Origin: JBGSWL01 sp041752455
Lineage (GTDB): Bacteria; Pseudomonadota; Alphaproteobacteria; Rhizobiales; Rhizobiaceae
Assembly (NCBI GenBank): GCA_041752455.1
Contig: JBGSWL010000070.1
Coordinates: forward strand, 1-40,568
Direction of reading: 5' to 3'
Length of the DNA: 40,568 nt
A program made the position numbers and the translations under genes. This document shows, one piece after another, positions 22,404 through 28,882 of this stretch. The notes beneath the pieces were generated by a model, which worked only from the letters and a program-made list of their open reading frames with translations, searched no databases and was not told where the DNA came from. Within the stretch, counting starts at the first letter, position 1. Every line of letters begins with the position of its first letter.

Positions 22404-23732
22404 TTACTTCTTGCGACGGCAGCGCCAGTTCCAGTCACGGGTCGGACCGATGTCAACGTGTACCGATTCGGTATGGCAATAAGTGCCGACACCGCCGCGA
22501 CCCGGCATCGTGCGCACATAGGCAGCCAGATCCCATTTGCTGACGCCGGACACCTGGATGTCGGCAGCCGCGCAATACATGTGGAGCGAATTCTTGGCGC
22601 CGCGCGCAGCCGCATTGCGCGACGGGCTGCGATAGCCGGACGTAACGACGGCTGGTCGGCCGTAGTGGCGTTCGATCTGTTTGAGAACGCGCACCAGCGC
22701 CGGCTTCAGGCAGGCGATATCAACACTGCCCGTCTGTGTACGCAGCCCGTTGGGCGCAAGGCGGGCAAGGCCCGCCGCCGATGCCAACTGGACCATCGGC
22801 GCTTCGTCTTCCACACCTTCGGGCTGTTCTTCTTCGACGATCCCGAGCGCGCGCTTCCGGTCAAAACCGGGCAGATTCGAGTTGCTGCCGATTGCCGAAG
22901 CACTGGCGACGATCACGCCGGGCACAGGCTCGAAGCCGGGCTGGATTTGCGGCGACGGCGGCGCGCTTGCAGCCGCGACGACGACCGGATTTGCATTGTC
23001 GACAGGTTCGGCCTGCGCGGTCTGGACCATTGACGGCGCCGAAGGGGCCGGCGGCGCGATGATCGGCCGTTCCCGTGCAGCATTCTTGTCCCGGAAAAGG
23101 GCATTGAGGAAACCGGGGCGGTTCCTCGGTTTGGTCGCAGCAGCCACTGGTGCAGGTGCAGCCAATGCGACGACTTGTTCGGGCGGCAGCTGCGACTGAC
23201 CCTCAGGCGCACCAAGCAAGGCGCCTCCGGCTGTCGGCGCGTTGGATGCCGCAAGGATGCGTTCGCTTGCAAGATCGGGGTTGGTTGCCGGGGCCTCCGC
23301 GACTTGAATGATAGGAGGCAGTTCAGCGGGAGCGGGAGCGATCTCTGTTGCAGTGGCATCCGTATCGGTTGCTGCTGCGACGGTCGTCAAGGCGGCATCA
23401 GGAACGGCAGGGGCCGGCAATGCTGCGACCTGCGATGCCGTTGTCCCGTCTGACACCATGGCGAGGGTAGCAGACGTTCCATCGACGGAAGCGGACTGCG
23501 CGTCGGTTGCCGTGACTTCGGTCGGCGCAGTCTCGATGCCGTCGGAAGCACCCTGCAACGAGAGTGAGGCCGGCGCCAGATCGGTTTGGGTAGCAAGGTC
23601 AGTTTGGGTAACGGCCGTCGTGTCGAGGCCGGAAACGGACGACGTACAGCCGTACGACGCACCTGCTGCCAGAACGAGGCAAAGTGCGCGCAGGGTTGAT
23701 CGACCAACCGATATGTTGCCGGCAAAAATCAA
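22404..23732 (-). CDS. Exported M15-type (DUF882/YcbK-like) peptidase with long disordered linker
   Basis: 442 residues from a TTG at 23732; AAGGGGAC lies upstream and no ATG or GTG fits, so TTG is probably real. The N-terminus has a hydrophobic segment ending 'LVLAAGASYGCTSS', possibly a lipoprotein signal (the Tyr before Gly-Cys is unusual). Residues about 30-320 are low-complexity Ala, Pro, Thr and Val sequence. The catalytic domain occupies the last 110-120 residues: 'VVTSGYRSPSRNAA', zinc ligands His384 and Asp391 ('HMYCAAADIQ') and His425 ('SVHVDIG'). The family cleaves peptidoglycan cross-links or binds the cell wall. The linker would let the domain reach through the periplasm. Confidence 0.87.
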   Translation of the reverse strand: MIFAGNISVGRSTLRALCLVLAAGASYGCTSSVSGLDTTAVTQTDLATQTDLAPASLSLQGASDGIETAPTEVTATDAQSASVDGTSATLAMVSDGTTASQVAALPAPAVPDAALTTVAAATDTDATATEIAPAPAELPPIIQVAEAPATNPDLASERILAASNAPTAGGALLGAPEGQSQLPPEQVVALAAPAPVAAATKPRNRPGFLNALFRDKNAARERPIIAPPAPSAPSMVQTAQAEPVDNANPVVVAAASAPPSPQIQPGFEPVPGVIVASASAIGSNSNLPGFDRKRALGIVEEEQPEGVEDEAPMVQLASAAGLARLAPNGLRTQTGSVDIACLKPALVRVLKQIERHYGRPAVVTSGYRSPSRNAAARGAKNSLHMYCAAADIQVSGVSKWDLAAYVRTMPGRGGVGTYCHTESVHVDIGPTRDWNWRCRRKK

Positions 23733-23942
23733 CCGGTTGTCCCCTTCAACGCCTGTGGCGCCCCACGACTATCTGCCCCGCGCAGTTAATACCGCGTAAC
23801 AATGGCGGGTGCAAACAACGACTCGCATCCTGACTTGCCGACGGTCCCGCGTGGCTATGACCAGATTGCGGCCAAAAAGTGAAACCATTGCGGCGATATG
23901 ACAAAGCCGTGACCGGCGCCAAAGCGCCGGCACAAGAACAAA

Positions 23943-24383
23943 TCACCAGGAACCGGTGTTGCCCATGCTGATCCAGGGCTCTGCCGGCGTCAGTGCGCTG
24001 CCCTTTTGCAGGATCTCGATCGAAATGCCGTCAGGCGAACGCACGAAAGCCATCCGGCCATCCCGCGGCGGGCGGTTGATCGTCACGCCGGCTGCCTGCA
24101 ATTTGCTGCAATAGGCATGGATGTCGTCGACCGCATAGGCCAGATGGCCGAAGTTGCGGCCACCCGTGTAGACCTCCGGATCCCAATTGTAGGTGAGTTC
24201 GATCATCGGAGCACGGCTTGCCCGCGCCGCTTCGATGTCGTCGGATGCAGCAAGGAAGATCAGCGTGTAGCGGCCGGCTTGGCTGTCCTGGCGGCTGATT
24301 TCCGTCAGGCCAAGCTTGTTGACATAGAAGTCGAGCGATTGTTCGATATCGGTCACACGGACCATGGTGTGCAGGTAGCGCAT
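23943..24383 (-). CDS. gloA: Lactoylglutathione lyase (glyoxalase I)
   Basis: 146 residues, ATG 24383 with GAGGAA upstream. It converts the methylglyoxal-glutathione hemithioacetal to S-lactoylglutathione in the cytosol. The four metal ligands of the Ni-type enzyme are in place: His5 ('YLHTMVRV'), Glu62 ('IELTYNW'), His80 ('FGHLAYAV') and Glu123 ('SIEIL'). 'DFYVNKLGL' and 'PPRDGRMAFVRSPDG' are typical VOC/GloA features. The C-terminal tail is about 10-15 residues longer than E. coli GloA. An inverted repeat lies immediately upstream of the ribosome-binding site and may control it. Confidence 0.93.
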   Translation of the reverse strand: MRYLHTMVRVTDIEQSLDFYVNKLGLTEISRQDSQAGRYTLIFLAASDDIEAARASRAPMIELTYNWDPEVYTGGRNFGHLAYAVDDIHAYCSKLQAAGVTINRPPRDGRMAFVRSPDGISIEILQKGSALTPAEPWISMGNTGSW

Positions 24384-24394
24384 TGCGGGTTCCT

Positions 24395-24419
24395 CGTTAC
24401 GTTGAGTGCGGACGTAACG
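24395..24419. promoter_or_regulatory. 8-9-8 inverted repeat directly upstream of gloA
   Basis: CGTTACGT at 24395-24402 and ACGTAACG at 24412-24419 are perfect inverted arms around a 9-base spacer. The repeat touches the gloA ribosome-binding site on the minus strand and lies about 190 bp from the divergent cold-shock gene. It could be an operator for a dimeric repressor or a leader hairpin that hides the ribosome-binding site. Confidence 0.55.
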
Positions 24420-24606
24420 TAGGGGACGGCCCCGGACAAGGCCGCGGCGGCCAACATGCCTTTGCGGAAAGGGCACAATGGCTGTGAAACGCCGGTCTTT
24501 TGACGTTTTGTGTCTTGCCGTTTACCGCCCGGCAAATGCTATCCTCTGGGACGAATCATCCTCGCGCTTTGAGTTGCAACGCGGGTTGATAGGGGATCAG
24601 TGGCGT

Positions 24607-25200
24607 ATGGGCGACGACCGGCAAACACAAATGGCGCAAGCGCCTGACGTGGACGGTGCTGCAAGCAGCAGCGAAGGCGTCGCCGGAATTCATGAGATCG
24701 CCGGTTCGATCAAGTGGTTCGACATTTCCAAGGGCTACGGCTTCATCAAGCCGGATGATGCGCGCTTCGGTGATGTCATGTTGCACGTGACCTGTCTGCG
24801 CCGCGACGGCTTCCAGACAGCCCTCGAAGGGGCGCGGGTCGTGTGCGAGGTGAAACGCGGTGAGCGCGGCTACCAGGCATTCAGCGTTCTTTCGATGGAC
24901 AATGCGACGGCCACCAATCCTGCGGCACTGGAGGCGCGCACCCACCAGAATGTCAGCCCGACATCCGGCCTCGAGCGCGTCATCGTCAAATGGTTCAACA
25001 GGACCAAAGGCTTCGGGTTTCTGACGCGGGGCGAGGGCACACCCGACATCTTCATTCACATGGAGACCCTGCGGCGGTTCGGCCTGACCGAACTGCGCCC
25101 GGGCCAGGTGGTGATCGCCCGCTTCGGTGAAGGCGACAAAGGTCTGATGGCCGCCGAGATCTATCCGGACATCGGCATCCAGCCACCGGCGTCGCACTGA
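24607..25200 (+). CDS. Cold-shock protein with two CSD domains
   Basis: 197 residues from ATG 24607; the frame is open further upstream but that part is not CSD-like. Two cold-shock domains are visible. The first, at about 30-97, contains GSIKWFDISKGYGFIKPD (RNP1 core KGYGFI). The second, at about 121-188, contains 'VIVKWFNRTKGFGFLTRGEG' and 'DIFIHMETLRR'. A Thr/Ala-rich linker joins them, and the first 28 residues are disordered. Double-CSD proteins are typical of alphaproteobacteria (CspC/CspD of Caulobacter). They bind single-stranded RNA or DNA and act in stationary phase or cold. The gene overlaps the DUF192 start by one base (TGATG). Confidence 0.93.
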   Translation: MGDDRQTQMAQAPDVDGAASSSEGVAGIHEIAGSIKWFDISKGYGFIKPDDARFGDVMLHVTCLRRDGFQTALEGARVVCEVKRGERGYQAFSVLSMDNATATNPAALEARTHQNVSPTSGLERVIVKWFNRTKGFGFLTRGEGTPDIFIHMETLRRFGLTELRPGQVVIARFGEGDKGLMAAEIYPDIGIQPPASH

Positions 25201-25715
25201 TGGTGCTGCGTCCCATAGCGCTCTGGACAGCCTGTCTGGCGTTCGTGGCACTCGCCCTTGCCGGGCTTATCTCGTTGACATCTGCCGATACGGCGTTCGT
25301 GCCGGGACAGCCGATGCGGCTTCCGGTCGACGCGACCGCTCTGGTCGTTCGCGCACCCGATGGCACCGAACGCGCCCGGTTCGACGTCGAGATTGCGCGA
25401 TCGGATGCCGAGCACGCCCGCGGTCTGATGTACCGGACAGACCTCCCGGAAAACCGCGCCATGCTGTTTGTCTTCGACGATGATTCGGTGCGCTATTTCT
25501 GGATGAAGGACACACCATCTTCGCTCGACATCATTTTTGTGGCGCGAGACGGGACAATCCTGAACATCGCGAAGGCAACGACACCGTTCTCGACCGCTCC
25601 CGTGCCCTCCACCGGTGAGGCCGGTTTTGTGCTGGAAGTGCTGGCAGGCGTCACCGGGAAGGCGGCAATCGTTGCGGGCGACAAGCTTGAGCATCCGGAA
25701 ATCGCCAACCAATAA
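25200..25715 (+). CDS. DUF192 exported protein
   Basis: 171 residues; ATG at 25200 shares a base with the cold-shock stop. It has an N-terminal membrane anchor or signal (LWTACLAFVALALAGLISL). The DUF192 core shows 'VEIARSDAEHARGLMYRTDL', 'AMLFVFDDDSVRYFWMKDT', 'LDIIFVARDGTILNI' and 'VLEVLAGVTGKAAIVAGDKL', all strong signatures. The family is a small beta-barrel of unknown biochemical role. The cold-shock/DUF192 pairing is common in rhizobia, which suggests coupled expression more than a shared reaction. A tRNA-Pro gene follows. Confidence 0.9.
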   Translation: MVLRPIALWTACLAFVALALAGLISLTSADTAFVPGQPMRLPVDATALVVRAPDGTERARFDVEIARSDAEHARGLMYRTDLPENRAMLFVFDDDSVRYFWMKDTPSSLDIIFVARDGTILNIAKATTPFSTAPVPSTGEAGFVLEVLAGVTGKAAIVAGDKLEHPEIANQ

Positions 25716-25778
25716 CAATGCAATGTCGTCGCTTGCCGCTTGCCGTGCTCGCCCGGTTGTGTGTAAAGCGTCGCAAGA

Positions 25779-25855
25779 CGGAGTGTAGCGCAGCCTGGTA
25801 GCGCACCTGATTTGGGATCAGGGGGTCGGAGGTTCGAATCCTCTCACTCCGACCA
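25779..25855 (+). tRNA. tRNA-Pro (TGG)
   Basis: 77 nt with encoded CCA. Acceptor CGGAGTG pairs with CACTCCG; the D arm is AGCGCAGCCTGGTAGCGC; the anticodon loop TTTGGGA gives TGG; the T arm is GGAGGTTCGAATCCTC. Confidence 0.96.
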
Positions 25856-25929
25856 TCGCATCCTTCGCCTGTCTGCGGCGATGATGGCGAGTGGCGGTTC
25901 GGGTCAGCGGTTTAATCGGAACACGTCTC

Positions 25930-26235
25930 ATGAGCGCACGCATCCATTGCCCTGCAAAAACGGTCATGCAGTCCGGCAAGGGCAAGACCGGCCAGTGGGT
26001 CCTCGAGTTTGAACGCACCGCACCAAGCCGCGTCGAGCCGCTGATGGGCTATACGTCCGGCGGCGACATGCGGGCACAGGTCAAGCTCCGGTTTGACAGC
26101 CGCGAGGAAGCTGTCGCCTATGCCGAGAAGAACGGCATTGCCTACCGCGTCGACGAGCCACACGAGCCCGCGCGCCGCAAGGTGTCCTATCCGGACAACT
26201 TTGCCTTTGGCCGCAGAACACCCTGGACCCACTGA
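25930..26235 (+). CDS. NDUFS4-family complex I accessory protein
   Basis: 101 residues, ATG 25930. It matches the ETC complex I subunit (NDUS4) family: 'KTGQWVLEFERTAPSRVEPL', 'MGYTSGGDMRAQVKLRFDS', 'EEAVAYAEKNGIAYRV' and the end 'PDNFAFGRRTPWTH'. Homologues are supernumerary subunits of the NADH dehydrogenase peripheral arm, found in mitochondria and alphaproteobacteria; the protein helps stabilise the NADH-binding module. No signal peptide, as expected for a cytosolic-face subunit. It stands alone between tRNA-Pro and tRNA-Arg, away from a nuo operon, which is usual for this gene. Confidence 0.92.
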   Translation: MSARIHCPAKTVMQSGKGKTGQWVLEFERTAPSRVEPLMGYTSGGDMRAQVKLRFDSREEAVAYAEKNGIAYRVDEPHEPARRKVSYPDNFAFGRRTPWTH

Positions 26236-26314
26236 CGGTCGATTGTATCCAGCAGGCATGTCCACCAAAAAACGTTGCGCGTGGCGCGCCAGCGCCTGTA
26301 TGGACGTTGCCGAC

Positions 26315-26391
26315 GGCCCCTTAGCTCAGCTGGATAGAGCGCTCGCCTTCTAAGCGAACGGTCGCAGGTTCGAGTCCTGCAGGGGTCGCCA
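26315..26391 (+). tRNA. tRNA-Arg (TCT)
   Basis: 77 nt with encoded CCA. Acceptor GGCCCCT pairs with AGGGGTC (one G-U); the D arm is AGCTCAGCTGGATAGAGC; the anticodon loop CTTCTAA gives TCT; the T arm is GCAGGTTCGAGTCCTGC. Confidence 0.95.
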
Positions 26392-26487
26392 TCCGACGAA
26401 GCATGCACGTTGATTTCTTGGCTTTGCCGCCAGCGTTCGACCGGCTATGCAGGCGCAGTGCTTGAAAAGACGGAGAGGGCGTTTCCC

Positions 26488-26793
26488 ATGCAGTTTTCGC
26501 GGTTTCTGGCCGAACTTCTTGAAACTCTGAACCTGTCGATCGGCGTGGTGATCATCGCGCTCGGCGGCTACTTCGGCTACCGCACCGCCTGGTGGGCCGG
26601 TGAAAACCTCACCTTCGGTACGGGCCTTGGCGTAATCGCCGGCGCCATTGCTGCTGCGCTGGTGTGCGGACTGATCGCCAACCTGTCGCTGATCGAGCAG
26701 CACCTGGCACTGATTGCCGATGACATCGAGGAAATGCGCGCCCGTGATGCTGGCGAAACATCCGCCCCGGCGGAAGACGCCACCTCGAACTAA
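26488..26793 (+). CDS. Small membrane protein, two membrane segments, unknown
   Basis: 101 residues from ATG 26488, with GGAGAGGG upstream. Two hydrophobic stretches are visible: about 17-33 (SIGVVIIALGGYFGY) and 46-65 (TGLGVIAGAIAAALVCGLIA). An amphipathic segment 'LSLIEQHLALIADDIEEM' follows and may be a short coiled coil, then a Glu/Ala/Ser tail. Not assigned to a family. It is convergent with the OmpA gene and both end at the terminator that follows. Confidence 0.72.
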   Translation: MQFSRFLAELLETLNLSIGVVIIALGGYFGYRTAWWAGENLTFGTGLGVIAGAIAAALVCGLIANLSLIEQHLALIADDIEEMRARDAGETSAPAEDATSN

Positions 26794-26817
26794 CATTTGA
26801 CCGGAATGCACCTCAAC

Positions 26818-26848
26818 AAAAAAGCCGCGTCGTCTGACGCGGCTTTTT
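26818..26848. terminator. Bidirectional rho-independent terminator
   Basis: GCCGCGTC (26824-26831), loop GTCT, GACGCGGC (26836-26843): an 8-bp GC-rich stem with an A-run before it and a T-run after it. It can therefore end the plus-strand membrane gene and the minus-strand OmpA gene alike. Confidence 0.93.
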
Positions 26849-26869
26849 CATTGTCGCAAAAGATTGCGA

Positions 26870-27520
26870 TCAGCTCAGCGGAACGATCTGGATTTCCACG
26901 CGGCGGTTCTGCGCGCGACCGGCTTCTGAACCGTTGTCGGCAACCGGGCGGCTTTCGCCAAAACCGGTCGCGGCCATGCGCTGGGCTGCGACGCCGCGCT
27001 GGCCGAGGTAACCGGCAACCGATTGCGCACGGCGGTTTGACAGGTCGAAGTTGTACTGGTCCGAACCGGTCGAGTCGGTGTGACCATAAACGTCGATCAG
27101 GCTCTGGTTGTACCGGTTGAGGACGATGGCAACCGAATCAAGCGTCGCGAAGAACGACGGCTGCACCGCAGATTGGTCTGTTGCGAAGGTGATGTTGGAC
27201 GGCATGTTGAGCACGATGTTGTTGCCGACGCGCGAAACCGAAACGCCCGTACCCTGCAACTGGGCAGCCAGTTCCGCTTCCTGACGATCCATGTAGTTGC
27301 CGATGGCACCGCCGGCCAGAAGCCCGACGCCGGCGCCGATCAGTGCGTTCTTGCGATCATCGCCGCCTGCAAGCGCGCCGAGACCGGCACCAACCGCTGC
27401 GCCAATCACAGCGCCGCCGGCCGTGTTGGAGATTTGCGGCTGACCGGTGAACGGATCCGTGGTGCAGGCGGTGGTCACAAGCAATGCGCCCGCGAGGATC
27501 GAAAGGGTTGTCTTGTTCAT
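26870..27520 (-). CDS. OmpA-family outer-membrane lipoprotein with glycine-zipper domain
   Basis: 216 residues, ATG 27520. Lipoprotein signal MNKTTLSILAGALLVTTAC with lipid Cys19. Residues about 35-75 form glycine-zipper segments ('AGGAVIGAAVGAGLGALAGG', 'ALIGAGVGLLAGGAIGNYMD') that may insert in or cluster on membrane. The C-terminal OmpA/MotB domain has 'ITFATDQSAVQPSFFATLDS', then 'DVYGHTDSTGSDQYNFDLSN' and 'RRAQSVAGYL', the peptidoglycan-binding motif, ending 'GRAQNRRVEIQI'. It is the YiaD/YfiB type, tying the outer membrane to the cell wall. rlmB lies 85 bp upstream on the same strand. The shared terminator closes it. Confidence 0.93.
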   Translation of the reverse strand: MNKTTLSILAGALLVTTACTTDPFTGQPQISNTAGGAVIGAAVGAGLGALAGGDDRKNALIGAGVGLLAGGAIGNYMDRQEAELAAQLQGTGVSVSRVGNNIVLNMPSNITFATDQSAVQPSFFATLDSVAIVLNRYNQSLIDVYGHTDSTGSDQYNFDLSNRRAQSVAGYLGQRGVAAQRMAATGFGESRPVADNGSEAGRAQNRRVEIQIVPLS

Positions 27521-27605
27521 CTTCTGGGCTCTCTGTTGGCTGTTGGTGACGCTTCCGGGGCAATCTTGGCGAAAATGCGTCAGGTCGGTGCATCCATGGG
27601 CTTTG

Positions 27606-28466
27606 TCAGCCGGCGCCGGGATCGCCAAGATGCCGCCGCGCCACATAGAGCGCCAACACCGCCGCATTGGAAACATTGAGTGAGCGGATGGCGCCGGGCA
27701 TGTCGAGGCGCGCCAGCGTCGTCACGGTTTCGCGGGTCTTCTGGCGAAGGCCTTTGCCTTCGGCGCCGAGCACCAGTGCGATTTTCTGGCCGGTCAACGC
27801 CGTTTCAAGCGTTGTCGGCCCGTCCGAATCAAGGCCGACGGTCTGGAAGCCCCGGTTCGACAGCTCGGTCAGCGCATTGGCGAGATTGCGCACATGGATT
27901 GTCGGCAGGTGTTCGATCGCACCGGATGCCGCTTTTGCAAGGACACCGGTTTCGGCCGGGCTGTGCCGTGCGGTTGTCACCAGCGCATCGGCGGCCATGG
28001 CGACGGCGGAACGCATCAGCGCCCCGACATTGTGCGGGTCTGTGACCTGATCGAGCACGATGACGAGACGCGCGGCGCCGAGGTCTTCGAGGGTGCCCGC
28101 CGCAAGCGGCGCGGCTTCCAGCGCAACGCCCTGGTGCACGGCATCATCGCCCGTCAGGCGGTCGATGTCGCGCGGATGGACGGTCTCGACAGGAAAACCA
28201 AGATCGGGCAGCGGCCCTTCGAAAAGCCGAGCCGTGGCGTTTTCCGTGATCATCAGGCGAAACTTGCGCCTCGCCGGATTGTCGATAGCTGCTCGCACCG
28301 TGTGCAGGCCGTAGAGCAGGATGTGCCCTTCCGGTAGCGCGGATGCGGGAACGCGCGGTGCATCGCCGCTTGCCACCATGCGGTCGCGATGCTCGCGGCG
28401 CAGGCGCGCATAGTGGGTATCTTTGGGGGTGCGCTTGGCTGGCGTCTTGTTGTCTTTTCCGGTCAT
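27606..28466 (-). CDS. rlmB: 23S rRNA 2'-O-ribose methyltransferase, SpoU family
   Basis: 286 residues, ATG 28466. A basic N-terminal tail (about 1-45) comes before the substrate-binding domain ('LYGLHTVRAAIDNPARRKFR'). The SPOUT catalytic domain has all three motifs: 'IVLDQVTDPHNVGALMRSA' (motif 1), 'ALVLGAEGKGLRQ' (motif 2) and 'IRSLNVSNAAVLALY' (motif 3). It methylates G2251 in the 23S peptidyl-transferase P loop using SAM. The length and motifs make RlmB the best call, although other SpoU-family 2'-O-methyltransferases are related. It is divergent from the tRNA-Tyr/tRNA-Gly pair, an arrangement usual near tuf in rhizobia. Confidence 0.9.
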   Translation of the reverse strand: MTGKDNKTPAKRTPKDTHYARLRREHRDRMVASGDAPRVPASALPEGHILLYGLHTVRAAIDNPARRKFRLMITENATARLFEGPLPDLGFPVETVHPRDIDRLTGDDAVHQGVALEAAPLAAGTLEDLGAARLVIVLDQVTDPHNVGALMRSAVAMAADALVTTARHSPAETGVLAKAASGAIEHLPTIHVRNLANALTELSNRGFQTVGLDSDGPTTLETALTGQKIALVLGAEGKGLRQKTRETVTTLARLDMPGAIRSLNVSNAAVLALYVARRHLGDPGAG

Positions 28467-28671
28467 GCAACCGCTTTACGACGCGCCGCGCGATTTGGCG
28501 ACACCCTGTTGCGCAAAGCCACATGACATTGACCGGAACAATGACACGGCAAACTGTTTTCAAGGCGCACAGCAAAGCGGTGCTACCGGTGTTGACAGGG
28601 CAGGCTGGCGCCAGCATAAGGCCGTTCGTCGCTGACCCCGGGTTGTGCGACACCGGTCATGCCGTCATGAT

Positions 28672-28756
28672 GGAGGGGTGTCCGAGTGGTTAAAGGAGAC
28701 GGACTGTAAATCCGTTCGCTTAGCGTACGCTGGTTCGAATCCAGCCCCCTCCACCA
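28672..28756 (+). tRNA. tRNA-Tyr (GTA)
   Basis: 85 nt with a long variable arm (CCGTTCGCTTAGCGTACG region) and encoded CCA. Acceptor GGAGGGG pairs with CCCCTCC; the anticodon loop CTGTAAA gives GTA; the T arm is CTGGTTCGAATCCAG. Confidence 0.96.
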
Positions 28757-28796
28757 CCACCGGCCTGACCAGTTCGCGCAAAAGCGAGTGCGCTCC

Positions 28797-28870
28797 GCGG
28801 GTATAGCTCAATGGTAGAGCAGCAGCCTTCCAAGCTGAATATGCGGGTTCGATTCCCGCTACCCGCTCCA
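28797..28870 (+). tRNA. tRNA-Gly (TCC)
   Basis: 74 nt with encoded CCA. Acceptor GCGGGTA pairs with TACCCGC; the anticodon loop CTTCCAA gives TCC; the T arm is GCGGGTTCGATTCCCGC. It shares nearly the whole 5' half with tRNA-Gly(CCC) at 40216 but differs in the anticodon stem and T arm. Confidence 0.96.
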
Positions 28871-28882
28871 GATTTCTTTCAT

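Noticed and set aside
23746..23942. Minus ORF of about 66 codons between gloA and the M15 peptidase
   Set aside because: No ribosome-binding site or coding pattern; the 210-bp gap is better read as a promoter/leader region.
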